Of a stretch of DNA of 43,062 bases, positions 1 through 9,359 are shown piece by piece; positions within the stretch are counted from its first letter, which is position 1, and the number at the start of each line of letters is the position of its first letter. Position numbers and translations under genes: made by a program. Origin of the DNA: Actinomycetota bacterium (GTDB taxonomy: Bacteria; Actinomycetota; Acidimicrobiia; Acidimicrobiales; AC-35); the NCBI GenBank assembly GCA_005884125.1, contig VAXP01000115.1:1-43062 (forward strand). The letters run 5' to 3'. A model generated the notes under the pieces. That model ran no database searches and was not told the origin of the DNA. It was given only the letters and a program-made list of their open reading frames with translations.

Positions 1-296
1 CTCCAGCGAACGAGTTCAACGTCGCCGTTCGGCCCGTAATTGACAAAGGTGAACTCACGGTCCGGCTCGGCGGCGACCACCTTGCAGTGGGTGTCCCAAG
101 TGAACTCCCCGACGGCGTTGTGGCCGGTGAACCAGGCGCCTTCCTTGCCTGCCTGGGCGGCGTCATCCCACGCGCCGGACTGGCATACCGCGCTGAGCTC
201 CCCGATGCGGGTCACGTCGCTGACGATCGAGTACAGCTCAGTAGGCGGTCGGTTGACGGTGATCAAATCGGAATGGTTGTAGCCGGAGACGTCCAT
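1..296 (-). CDS. SRPBCC-family protein (partial, runs off the left edge)
   Basis: Reverse-strand reading from ATG at 296 gives MDVSGYNHSDLITVNRPPTELYSIVSDVTRIGELSAVCQSGAWDDAAQAGKEGAWFTGHNAVGEFTWDTHCKVVAAEPDREFTFVNYGPNGDVELVRW with no stop; SRPBCC-like pattern. Not in the ORF track because it is truncated. Confidence 0.75.
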   Translation of the reverse strand, partial: MDVSGYNHSDLITVNRPPTELYSIVSDVTRIGELSAVCQSGAWDDAAQAGKEGAWFTGHNAVGEFTWDTHCKVVAAEPDREFTFVNYGPNGDVELVRW

Positions 297-303
297 AGCC
301 CGG

Positions 304-309
304 ACCTTA
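304..309 (-). promoter_or_regulatory. -10-like hexamer TAAGGT, 7 nt upstream of ATG (leaderless candidate)
   Basis: Minus strand TAAGGT-ccgggct-ATG(296). Confidence 0.4.
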
Positions 310-585
310 TCTACCGATCGAGCGCCTTCGCGATCCACAGCTCTTCGCCGGGCGGGCACTCGCCTTCCTTACACCTGCCACAGGCCAGGGCATGGAGCGC
401 TCCGCCGGCCACACCCACCGACGCCTCGTGGACGCTCGCGTGCCGTTCGGGCCCCCGGCCCTGTTCCGGTTGGACAATCGGGGCGGCTATAGGTGTGGGC
501 CGGATGGAGGGCGGTACCGTCGCTCCGGCTCGGCTCCCGCTGACCGCTCGATGATGATGGAACCAGGCTGATCCGGAGGGCTCAG

Positions 586-993
586 GTGGTCGACAACAAG
601 AAGACCGTAGGGACCCCGTTTCAGCAGTCGCTGGGCTTCAGGTGGAGCGGTGTCGAGGGGGATCCCACCTCGGTTGTGGTCGAGATGCAGATGAGGGACG
701 ACCTGCGAGGTCCGGCAGGCTCTCTCGAAGGCGGTGTTGTATCAACCTTGGCCGACGTCGCAGGTGCTTCGGCAGCTGCCCGCGCTGTCGGTACCGCGCT
801 CGTCGCCACCGAACAGATCTCGATCTCCCTCCTTGCTCCAGGACGCGAGGGGCCGATTCGGGCCACAGGTGTGACCCTTCGGGTCGGGCGCCACGACGCG
901 GTTGCAGAGGTCCGCATCGTCGATAGGGGCAACGACAACCGGTTGATGGCAGTTGCCCTCGTCACGGTCAGGGTGCTTGCCGACCGAAACTGA
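586..993 (+). CDS. PaaI-like hotdog thioesterase
   Basis: 135 aa; GSLEGGVVSTLADVAGASAA helix and hotdog-like strands; GTG start. Confidence 0.75.
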   Translation: MVDNKKTVGTPFQQSLGFRWSGVEGDPTSVVVEMQMRDDLRGPAGSLEGGVVSTLADVAGASAAARAVGTALVATEQISISLLAPGREGPIRATGVTLRVGRHDAVAEVRIVDRGNDNRLMAVALVTVRVLADRN

Positions 994-1270
994 GGCTCAG
1001 TGCCCTCCCGACCCTCTTCCGAATCGTCGACGTCGCACTCGAGAAGCCGTTCGGTCTCCCCTTGTGGCCCGGCGCGACCGTGAGACGGGCACCGGCGAGT
1101 TCAGAGAGCTCTACCTCGACTGTGACGAGCCTCCGAGCTGGGTCGAGGTGCTGATGGCGCTGTCATGAGCAGCCGGTCCCGGCGGAGCGTCGGAGTGACG
1201 CGGGTGCTCGCGCCGGGGAACGGTGTCTCCGTACGCCGGCGCCAGGCGACGTCGCCTGCTCGCCCCCCCA

Positions 1271-2206
1271 TCAGTTGTCTTGGGGATGGGCCGGCCCGCG
1301 CCGGCAGAACAGCTGAGCCCCTCCCGACGCGGCTAGACGCCCGTGGGTGGTCCATACACATACCTCGGTACCAATCAGTCCGTCAGCTGCCACCGGCGCG
1401 CGAGCATCGACGAGGAGCCACTCGCTTTCCGAGGCATCGGCATGGAACCGTGCGGTCACGTCGAGGTTCGGGGCAAGGAAGCGTCCGCGCTCGGTGGCAG
1501 GGACGCCGTTGGCCGCTGCGGGCCATGCCCAGGTGTCAAGCAGGATGAGCGATCGGCACGCGTCCACCCATGGATCCGCGAATGTGGCCGTGGGGACGAA
1601 TCGCATCCACGCCCGCGCCTTGTGAGCGCCACCCGGGAACGCCGCCAGCTCTTCCTGGGAGCGCCACTCGAGCGGCTTCTGTTGCAGGTTGCGCGCGAAC
1701 GCGAACGGGGACCGGGGAGCCTCCGGCTCGTGCGCCAGTCTCTCCTCCACCGACGGGACCTCGGCTGGACTGGCGACGTCGGGGGCGGACGACTCGTCCC
1801 ACTCGTAGCCCTCGAGGCCGCTCGCGATGGCCCACACGGTGGCGTCGGCGATCGGAACGGCATCCTGGGACATGTGCACCCGCACCGCGGCCGTACGCCG
1901 GGTCGATCGCAGCACGGTGACGTCCAGATCGACGTGGTCGAACCGGCCGACGGAGAGGTAGTGACAAGCGACGGTGACGGGTCGCGCCAGACCAACCGCA
2001 GCCCCGGCGGCCCGGAGGCACACGGAAGCGACGTAGCCACCGTTCGGCCCCCAGATGTCCCACTCGTCCGATAGACGAGCGCCCCAGCGGTCCTCGCTGG
2101 CCTGCGTGACCGAGGTGTCCTCGGCGAGATCTCCCATCACATCGCATCCTGGCACAGGGACCACGAGGTCGAGTCGGAGATCGTGACGCCGAGCGCATCT
2201 CGTCAA
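1271..2206 (-). CDS. TesB-like acyl-CoA thioesterase family protein
   Basis: WDIWGPNGGYVASVCLRAAGAA ... double-hotdog style thioesterase; the true start may be the internal MGDLAEDTS. Confidence 0.7.
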   Translation of the reverse strand: MTRCARRHDLRLDLVVPVPGCDVMGDLAEDTSVTQASEDRWGARLSDEWDIWGPNGGYVASVCLRAAGAAVGLARPVTVACHYLSVGRFDHVDLDVTVLRSTRRTAAVRVHMSQDAVPIADATVWAIASGLEGYEWDESSAPDVASPAEVPSVEERLAHEPEAPRSPFAFARNLQQKPLEWRSQEELAAFPGGAHKARAWMRFVPTATFADPWVDACRSLILLDTWAWPAAANGVPATERGRFLAPNLDVTARFHADASESEWLLVDARAPVAADGLIGTEVCVWTTHGRLAASGGAQLFCRRGPAHPQDN

Positions 2207-2420
2207 TCAGCACTCGAGACGTAGCCGCGTTTAACGAAGGTACGACATCGGATGGCGAAGTCAGCGGTGCCTATCGCAGAACATCGACGTGCGACGGCGG
2301 GATCGCCTCGCCCAGATCGCCGGCTCGGAGACAGCGCCGGACTTCAATCCGCGCTTGGTTGTCATGTCCGTTCTTGTGAGCTCGCCCGGCGGCCCTTCGC
2401 ACCGGCCCCGAACCCGTCGA

Positions 2421-3449
2421 TCAGGGAACTTCGCCTTGACCGCTTGGTCCCTCAGCCGAGAGTCGCTCCGGCCTCCCGCCAGGGTCGCCGACGCTCGAGC
2501 TCGCGGACGAGAACTGCGCGGCCTCTCGCGAGCGGATCCGGGCTGGCCTTAGCCGAAGGAGGGCTTTGACCTGTCCCGCCGCCTGGCGTCCGTCGGCAAC
2601 TCCCGCCTCGGCGGCCTTGGCGCGCAGGGCGGGGTTCATGAGGTCCATGCCGATGCCGGCCACCACCTCCCCGCCGGTGACCATGACCACCGGCATGCCC
2701 TTGTCTGCCAGCTCCTCCAGCTCGACCTGACGGACCAGTTGGGGTGGCATGGCCGCGTTCGGGCCGACGAAGAGGATCCCGTCCAGGGCCTTCTCTCCGG
2801 CGAGGCCGGCCATGTACCCGCCCCTGGGTCCATCCACGTAGTGCTTCCCGCGGAAGCTCACGGGCGGGAAGAAACAGGGAATGGCGCACGAGGAGGCGAC
2901 GGCGCGGACAAGACCGATCCCGTCGTCGCGGCTCCACAGGACGCTGCGACCGGTCTCGGCCTCGGCCGTCGTCACCCGCAGGTCCACCCCGGGCCACCCG
3001 TCGGCACCGAGGAAGGACCGGAAGGACTCCACATAGGCGTCCTCCTCCATGGGGACGTCGGCCTCCAAAGCCATCTGGCCGATCTTGGCCGCCCGCTCCT
3101 CGATCGAGCCTGTGGATGACATCATGGCTTCGAGGATCTCCGGAGGGACTGACCGCGCCTGGCCGGCAGTGCCAGCTCGGTCACCGTCCGGCGCGGTCCT
3201 GCTCGCCGCGGTTGCTGCCTCCGTCGGCCCGCTCGCGCTCGAAGCGGTACGGAGCTGGCTCTCCACCAGATCGACCAGGTCGCGTCCCAGCGCCGCCTGG
3301 GCGCCAGCTACGGACCCAGCCGAGCTGCCCACAATGACGGCGGCGGATGTGGGGTCCAGGCCCGCCGCCTCCTGCAGGCCGGCGAGTACCCCCAGCTCCC
3401 AGGCGATGCCCACCAGCCCGCCTCCGCCCATCACCAGACCGAGGTTCAC
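2421..3449 (-). CDS. patatin-like phospholipase family protein
   Basis: MGGGGLVGIAWELGVLAGL (oxyanion loop), VGSSAGSVAGA (GxSxG), YVDGPRGGY (catalytic Asp). Confidence 0.85.
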   Translation of the reverse strand: MNLGLVMGGGGLVGIAWELGVLAGLQEAAGLDPTSAAVIVGSSAGSVAGAQAALGRDLVDLVESQLRTASSASGPTEAATAASRTAPDGDRAGTAGQARSVPPEILEAMMSSTGSIEERAAKIGQMALEADVPMEEDAYVESFRSFLGADGWPGVDLRVTTAEAETGRSVLWSRDDGIGLVRAVASSCAIPCFFPPVSFRGKHYVDGPRGGYMAGLAGEKALDGILFVGPNAAMPPQLVRQVELEELADKGMPVVMVTGGEVVAGIGMDLMNPALRAKAAEAGVADGRQAAGQVKALLRLRPARIRSREAAQFSSASSSVGDPGGRPERLSAEGPSGQGEVP

Positions 3450-3685
3450 TCCGATCCCCCTGCGGCTCGACGCGATGAGACGCAGAGGTTAGCCCTCTTC
3501 CGCGGCCGCAGCCCTGGCTGGTCGCGGCCGATTCGGAATGCCCGGGACGAAGATGACCCTGTCAGAACGCTGCCATTGTCACCGCGGTCGCCATCCCGCG
3601 CACATCCGCCCACGGTGCGGCTTCCGACGTAGGCAAGACGTCCCGTGCGGCGATGAGTTCGGGCCCGGCGAACCGTCTCACTGGT

Positions 3686-4159
3686 ATGGAAACCGAGCGC
3701 GTTACCGCGTCCACGACGATCGAGGCCGCCCCGGAGGCGGTGTTCGCGGTGCTGGCCGACCCGTCGGCCCACGCCGACATCGACGGCACCGGATGGGTGC
3801 GCGAGGCCCTGGACGTCGACCGCATTACCGCCGCTGGCCAGGTGTTCCGGATGGCGATGTACCACCCGAACCACCCGGACAAGGACTACAAGATCGCCAA
3901 CCTGGTCGAGGTGTTCGACGAGCCGCGGGCCATCGCGTGGAAGCCCGGGACGGAGTCGCCCGAGACGGTAGAACTCAGCTTCGGCGGCTGGATCTGGCGA
4001 TACGACCTCGAGGCGACGGACCCGTCGCGGACCACGGTGACACTGACCTACGACTGGTCAGCGGTCCCCGCCCAGGTGCGCGAGTACCTCGAGTTCCCGC
4101 CGTTCGGACAGGACCACCTCGACAACTCACTGCAGCACCTGTCCGACCTCGTCGCCTAG
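3686..4159 (+). CDS. SRPBCC-family protein
   Basis: METERVTASTTIEAAPEAVFAVLADPSAHADIDGTGWVREAL ... typical START/SRPBCC pattern; ORF extends to 3653. Confidence 0.8.
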   Translation: METERVTASTTIEAAPEAVFAVLADPSAHADIDGTGWVREALDVDRITAAGQVFRMAMYHPNHPDKDYKIANLVEVFDEPRAIAWKPGTESPETVELSFGGWIWRYDLEATDPSRTTVTLTYDWSAVPAQVREYLEFPPFGQDHLDNSLQHLSDLVA

Positions 4160-4379
4160 GTGTGGCCGCCTGAAAACGGTCGCCCGTCCCGGGCACTGGT
4201 AGGTGACGATCAGGGGAATGGCCGCGCGCCCCTGCGGCGCTGTCTCTCCGAGAGCTGCAAGACATCGACGGATACGGGCGCGCAACCACGGACGAGGTGG
4301 GTGTCCCGAATGTCCGCACGAGTTGAGCGCCTTCCCGCCAGACGGTCCCTTTGGGAGGCACACCGGCTGTCGCCGCTCG

Positions 4380-5276
4380 TCAACGGTAGGGCGTCAGGTC
4401 AGCCCGGGGGTAGCGCGCTTGGGTGTCGGCCAAGGTCTGCTCGTCCCAGTACGGATCGCCCGGAGCGGGGAACCCGAACACCGTCCGCTCGCGGGGAGTG
4501 GCCCGCTCGATGAGCTCGCCCCAGTCCGGACTGAGCGAGTGCGTGGCCCAGCCGACCCGGCCCGTCCAGCGCGGTCCCCACACGTCGTAGTTCGCGAGCA
4601 GGGAAAACCGGGCCGAGCGGTCGCCGGTCATGCGCGACCCACGGTGCACGATGTCGGGCCGGAAGCAGAACAGCGTCCCCGCCGGACCAGTCACCGAGAC
4701 CTCCTCTTCGGCGAAGGCGCCGGCCGGGAGGTAGTTCGTGACGTACTCATTCGCCGATCCGTCGAGCGCGTCCGGCCAGTAGGGGACGCTCTCTCCGACG
4801 CGCAGGGGGACGACCTTCGTTGGGCCGTCCTCTTCACTCACGTCTGAGAGGAGGATCCAGCTCGTCATCTGCGCGGCCGGGTCGGATCGCTTGGGGACGA
4901 CGAGGCTGTGGTTGCCGAAGTCGCGGTGCTGGCGCTGGTCGTAGTCGACGGCCCCGGCGTACTTGGCCCACAGCTCCGCCTCGTAGAGACGCAGGTCGGC
5001 CGAGCCCAGGAAACGCTCGGCCAGGTCGAGGAGGTCAGGATGAAAGACCAGCCGGTTCAGGTCCCACGATCGCCACGGGGCCCTGATGAGGCCATCCCAT
5101 TGGCTCGTCGCCAGCCAGGCGTGAGCAGCCGGGTTCGCGAAGTACTCCTCGGGCCGGGGGTAGTGGAGCCATAGGGCTTCCTGGGCTGCCGCCAGTTCGT
5201 CGGCCCCAAGGAAGCTCTCGAACACCAGATAGCCCCGCTCCCGCAACTCCGCCAAACAACGGTCCGGCGCCCTCAT
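4380..5276 (-). CDS. phytanoyl-CoA dioxygenase (PhyH)-like protein
   Basis: QHRDFGNHS (HxD) and VHRGSRMTGDRSARFSL (distal His/Arg) motifs. Confidence 0.8.
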   Translation of the reverse strand: MRAPDRCLAELRERGYLVFESFLGADELAAAQEALWLHYPRPEEYFANPAAHAWLATSQWDGLIRAPWRSWDLNRLVFHPDLLDLAERFLGSADLRLYEAELWAKYAGAVDYDQRQHRDFGNHSLVVPKRSDPAAQMTSWILLSDVSEEDGPTKVVPLRVGESVPYWPDALDGSANEYVTNYLPAGAFAEEEVSVTGPAGTLFCFRPDIVHRGSRMTGDRSARFSLLANYDVWGPRWTGRVGWATHSLSPDWGELIERATPRERTVFGFPAPGDPYWDEQTLADTQARYPRADLTPYR

Positions 5277-5285
5277 CGACGCCGA

Positions 5286-5291
5286 ACGCTA
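5286..5291 (-). promoter_or_regulatory. -10-like hexamer TAGCGT, 9 nt upstream of the PhyH-like ATG
   Basis: Minus strand TAGCGT-tcggcgtcg-ATG(5276). Confidence 0.5.
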
Positions 5292-5360
5292 CCCGGGGTA
5301 TGTATCCGACGCCGATCCCGCCATTCGTTCTTCGATCGAGGGGAGGCGCGGACGGCTCCC

Positions 5361-5366
5361 TAGAGT
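5361..5366 (+). promoter_or_regulatory. -10-like hexamer TAGAGT, 7 nt upstream of GTG 5374
   Basis: TAGAGT-gccggga-GTG. Confidence 0.5.
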
Positions 5367-5373
5367 GCCGGGA

Positions 5374-6237
5374 GTGGACGCATCGGAGCTTCCGCGAGCG
5401 GTGGCCGCGTGCAGGGCGGCAGCCGCCGCATGCGGTCTGCGCGTCGATGACGCGGTCGTGCTGAACGATTCGAACCGGCTTGCGGTGCATCTTCAGCCGT
5501 GTGACGTACTCGCTCGTGTCGCGCCTCGCGCCCGGCAGAACGGCGCCGAGTTCGAGGTCGAGGTCGCTCAGCGACTAGTCGAGACCGGCGCACCGCTGGC
5601 GACGCTCGATCCTCGGGTCGAGCCGCGCGTCTACGAGCAGGACGACTTCGCCGTCACGCTGTGGACCCACTACGACACTGTGCCGCCGCACGACATCGCG
5701 CCGGACGAGTACGCGAGCGCGCTCGAGCGGTTGCACGCCGGGATGCGGCAGGCGGAGCTGACCGGCGACTGGCTGCCGCACTTCATGGATCGAGTCGACG
5801 ACGCGCAGCGCCTGGTCGACGACCCCACCAACAACCCTGAAATCGCCGGCGCCGATCGCGAGCTGCTCGGCACGACGTTGAGAACAATGAGGCTCGCGAT
5901 CATCGACCGAGGTGCGTCCGAGCAGCTGCTGCACGGCGAGCCGCACCCCGGCAACGTGCTCAGGACGAGCGGCGGGCTGCTGTTCGTCGACCTCGAGACG
6001 TGCTGCCGCGGGCCCATCGAGTTCGACATCGCTCATGCGACCATTAACGCCAGCGGGCCGCCGATCGAGGTCGGCGCGCTCTATGCCGGTGCCGATCAAT
6101 CGCTGGTCCGCGAGTGCTGGATCCTCATGCTGGCGATGGTCACTGCGTGGCGCTGCGAGCCGGGTGACGATCTCCCGAACGGCCGCGCCTTGGCGATGGG
6201 CTGGATCCGTGAGCTGCGCGCCGCGCTCGAGCCATGA
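5374..6237 (+). CDS. APH-like phosphotransferase family protein
   Basis: LLHGEPHPGNVL and LLFVDLETCCRGPIEFDIAH motifs. In-frame GTG at 5374 lies 7 nt after a TAGAGT -10-like element; the ORF track starts at 5365. Confidence 0.75.
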   Translation: MDASELPRAVAACRAAAAACGLRVDDAVVLNDSNRLAVHLQPCDVLARVAPRARQNGAEFEVEVAQRLVETGAPLATLDPRVEPRVYEQDDFAVTLWTHYDTVPPHDIAPDEYASALERLHAGMRQAELTGDWLPHFMDRVDDAQRLVDDPTNNPEIAGADRELLGTTLRTMRLAIIDRGASEQLLHGEPHPGNVLRTSGGLLFVDLETCCRGPIEFDIAHATINASGPPIEVGALYAGADQSLVRECWILMLAMVTAWRCEPGDDLPNGRALAMGWIRELRAALEP

Positions 6238-6403
6238 GCGTGCTCACGTCGGGAACCGGAACATGAGGCGCCTCCTGCCGAGGGGAGAGCCGCCGGTGCG
6301 CGCACCTCCGCTCCGGCTGAGCGATCCGGCCATGCTCGCTCCCTGGAGCGGTCGGGTTTGGCAGGCTCTTCTGCGTGCTGCGCGCCGAGACCGAAGGGGT
6401 GGC

Positions 6404-7330
6404 GTGGTGAAGACGTTCGTCCTCGGCGGAACGGGAGCAATCGGACGCCCGGCCGTCGACAGCCTCGTCGCTGCTGGGCACGACGTGAGCGCTCTGGTCC
6501 GAAGCCGAGAGCGAGCGTTCGAGCTGCAGGCGCGGGGGGCGCGACCAGTCGAGGTGTCGATGTTCGACGTACCCGGGCTCTCACTGGCCTTCGCCGGTCA
6601 CGATGCCGTGGTGAACCTGGCCTCGGCGATGCCGTCCACCCTCCAGTTCGTACGGCTCAGGGCGTGGCGTGCCACCCAGCGGATCCGCACAGAAGGATCG
6701 GCCAACGTCGTCGACGCCGCCCTGGCCGCGGAGGTCGGCATCCTCGTCCAGGAATCGGTGGCGATGCTCTATGCCGACCACGGCAATGGGTGGGTCGATG
6801 AGCAGGCCCCTGTCGACCACTATCCGATGGCACGCGGCAATCACGCCGCTGAGGCGAGCGCCAATCGGTTCACCGCCACCGGTCGTACCGGGATCATCCT
6901 TCGCTTCGGCTTGTTCTACGGCCCCGGAGCACGGCACAGCGAGCAGTTCGTCGCTATGGCACGGATTGGCGTCGTGCCCGTGCTCGGCCACCCGGACGGC
7001 TATCTGTCCTCGATCCACGTCACCGACGGCGGCCGAGCCGTGGCTGCGCTGCTGGCGGCGGCTGCCGGCGTATACAACGTCGTGGATGACGAACCGCTCA
7101 CCAAGCGCGATTACGCCACCGCCCTGGCCCGCGCCGCTGGGCATCGCCCATGGCTCAAGGCCCCGGGGCGCCTGGCGCTGCTCCTCGGGCACCGCACGAC
7201 GTCACTCACCCGATCGATCCGCGCCACCAACGACAAGCTCACATCCGCGACGGGGTGGACGCCCGCCTTCACGAGCGCTCGGGAGGGCTGGGCGGCCACC
7301 GCCGAGGCTCTGGCACGCCGAGAACGCTGA
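6404..7330 (+). CDS. NAD(P)-dependent epimerase/dehydratase family protein
   Basis: VVKTFVLGGTGAIGRPAVDSLVAAGHDVSALVRS Rossmann N-terminus; the tracked ORF (5912) is an artificial 5' extension through the APH gene. Confidence 0.85.
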   Translation: MVKTFVLGGTGAIGRPAVDSLVAAGHDVSALVRSRERAFELQARGARPVEVSMFDVPGLSLAFAGHDAVVNLASAMPSTLQFVRLRAWRATQRIRTEGSANVVDAALAAEVGILVQESVAMLYADHGNGWVDEQAPVDHYPMARGNHAAEASANRFTATGRTGIILRFGLFYGPGARHSEQFVAMARIGVVPVLGHPDGYLSSIHVTDGGRAVAALLAAAAGVYNVVDDEPLTKRDYATALARAAGHRPWLKAPGRLALLLGHRTTSLTRSIRATNDKLTSATGWTPAFTSAREGWAATAEALARRER

Positions 7331-7374
7331 GGCAACAGGGCCAGGCGGAACGCTCGCGATGCGCCGAGAAGCTG

Positions 7375-7680
7375 ATGCGGTTCTGGCGGGAGGCCCTCGG
7401 CTACCGCGTGCACCATTCAGAGCCGTCCTTGGCCGTCCTTGTCCATGACGTGAATGCTTCCCCGCTCATTCTCCAGCAGGTACCCGAGCCCAAGGTCGGG
7501 AAGAACCGGATGCATGTGGACATCGTCACCGAGAATGTCGGGGTCGAGGTCACGCGGTTGGAGGCGCTCGGCGCACGGCGACTCCACGATGGCGTCCGGA
7601 GCTTCGGACAGGTGCGCTGGGTCACGATGGCAGATCCTGAGAACAACGAGCTCTGTGTATCCACCGGCGTCGAGTGGTGA
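7375..7680 (+). CDS. VOC/glyoxalase-like protein, apparently 5'-truncated
   Basis: MRFWREALGYRVHHSEPSLAVLVHD...MHVDIVTENVGVEVTRLEALGARR...VTMADPENNELCV; the first beta strand expected in this family is missing. Confidence 0.6.
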   Translation: MRFWREALGYRVHHSEPSLAVLVHDVNASPLILQQVPEPKVGKNRMHVDIVTENVGVEVTRLEALGARRLHDGVRSFGQVRWVTMADPENNELCVSTGVEW

Positions 7681-7953
7681 GCCATGCCTTGCACCCGCGT
7701 GTGGACGGTTCGGACGTACTCGGCACGGCCGGTCCGTGAGTACAGAACGACGGTCGACTTCGGCTCGGCGACGCCCACCTACCCGGGCTCGGCGAGCTTC
7801 CAACCCAAGGCGAGCGGGCACCAGGGCTACGAGACGGCGATGCGTCCGTTCACGGCGAAGGGCGGATTCACCCGCAGAACCTTGACGTCTTGGGGCTGGG
7901 GGGGCTCTGAGGGCCCGAGCAGGAGCGCTCCGACGGCGGGATCATGACTTCAA

Positions 7954-8733
7954 CTACGTGGCGCGATCCGACCGACGGGTGTGAACGACGCAGGTCGTGA
8001 AGTCGACCATCACCTTCCCGTCCTCGTCCGTCGGCTCCAATCCGGAGCGTGGAGCGGCACCTTGAAGCTCGTCGCGGAGTAACCGCAGCACCTCTTGGCT
8101 ATCTGACTGGTCCGTTATCGCGACGTCGACTGGTAGACGGAAGCTGAAGGTGTCTGCGTACGTCAGACCATCGAGGCCACCCGGAAGGAGGTCGGCCAGC
8201 TCGCACTCGAGGAAGCTTCGGACGTGCGACGGGTCGAGCAACCGATGCAGATAGTCGAAGTGGTCGCGCACAGCAGGATCCGGCGGGACGATGTCGAGGA
8301 GCACGACTCGACCGTCGTGGCGGCACACCCGCACCATTTCCGAGACAGCCTGGTGGGGGTCGGCGAAGTGGTGCAGCGAACTTCGACAGAAAGCCAGGTC
8401 GAACGACTCGTCGAGGAATGGCATGCGTTCGGCGTTGCCTTCCAGCAACAAGACATTCCCGATGCCGTTGTCGCGGACGCGATCAGCGCCGAGCTTGAGC
8501 AGCGCAGTGGTGAGGTCGATGCCGACGACATGTCGAACACTCGGCGCCACCTGCTCGGCTGCATGGCCCGCTCCACAGGCGACGTCAAGGACGATCATTC
8601 CTGGCTCTAGGGGTTCGATCCACGTCAGCGGACCTGTGGCGCGGCGGGCGAAGGGTGCATCCGGGCCAGAGAACAACTGCACCTGACGCTCGAACGACCG
8701 CCTCACCACGGCTTCGTGCTCCGCGCTACTCAC
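7954..8733 (-). CDS. class I SAM-dependent methyltransferase
   Basis: IVLDVACGAGHAAEQVAPSVRHVVGIDLT motif I; LAFCRSSLHHFADPHQAVSEMVRVCRHDG motifs. Confidence 0.85.
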   Translation of the reverse strand: MSSAEHEAVVRRSFERQVQLFSGPDAPFARRATGPLTWIEPLEPGMIVLDVACGAGHAAEQVAPSVRHVVGIDLTTALLKLGADRVRDNGIGNVLLLEGNAERMPFLDESFDLAFCRSSLHHFADPHQAVSEMVRVCRHDGRVVLLDIVPPDPAVRDHFDYLHRLLDPSHVRSFLECELADLLPGGLDGLTYADTFSFRLPVDVAITDQSDSQEVLRLLRDELQGAAPRSGLEPTDEDGKVMVDFTTCVVHTRRSDRAT

Positions 8734-8818
8734 CGCTCACCTCGGTCCCCGTCTCGAACAGCCGAGCCGACACCAGAAGGCGGCGGGCCGTGTCGATTCA
8801 ACGCGCGAGTCATCTCTA

Positions 8819-9061
8819 CTACCTCATCACGGTGGCGACGATGAGACCGACGATGATCACGGCAAGCCCCGAAGCGCGGCAGTACCTGGTTGCCTCGGCG
8901 CTCTCGCTATACGGCACGAACCTTAGGGCGTTCGCGACACGGGCTGCGGCCAGAGGGGCGATAGCAAGCGAGAGACCTGCGAGCACGAGGACCAGACCGA
9001 TGACCACCGACGTCAGGGTAAGCCCATTACTCGAGACGTGCCTCGATGGTCGTGGTCGCAC
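8819..9061 (-). CDS. small membrane protein (two predicted TM segments)
   Basis: TLTSVVIGLVLVLAGLSLAIAPLAAARVANAL ... ASGLAVIIVGLIVATVM hydrophobic segments. Confidence 0.45.
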   Translation of the reverse strand: MRPRPSRHVSSNGLTLTSVVIGLVLVLAGLSLAIAPLAAARVANALRFVPYSESAEATRYCRASGLAVIIVGLIVATVMR

Positions 9062-9283
9062 CGGAACCGACCGGGGCTCCTAGGCCTGGTACCGATCGAG
9101 GACGCGCTCGGCGCGGTCGAGCTGGCGGGCACGTCGTCGGTGTGGTGGTGGATCTGCCAGGACGTGCACCGCAGCGCGTGGTGGGCGACGTACGCCCGAA
9201 GCATGCGCGGCTCGATGCCGGTGGCCTCGACGACGTCCCGGAGCCGAGCCTTCGGCTACAAGCGCGGAGCACCTGCGGCGATG

Positions 9284-9356
9284 TGGGCCGCCCGGGGCTC
9301 GAACCCGGTGCCTTGGGATTAAAAGTCCCCTGCTCTACCAGTTGAGCTAGCGGCCC
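9284..9356 (-). tRNA. tRNA-Lys (anticodon TTT)
   Basis: Reverse complement GGGCCGCTAGCTCAACTGGTAGAGCAGGGGACTTTTAATCCCAAGGCACCGGGTTCGAGCCCCGGGCGGCCCA; 7-bp acceptor, D arm, CTTTTAA anticodon loop, T arm. Confidence 0.95.
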
Positions 9357-9359
9357 GCC

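Noticed and set aside
5929-5964. HGEPHPGN instead of HGDxHxxN in the APH-like kinase as a catalytic loss
   Set aside because: Glu at this position is, to my knowledge, found in other members of the family; not enough to call it inactive.
7684-7947. 87-aa plus-strand ORF MPCTRVWTVRTYSARPVREY...
   Set aside because: No recognisable domain; cannot distinguish from chance ORF or decayed sequence.
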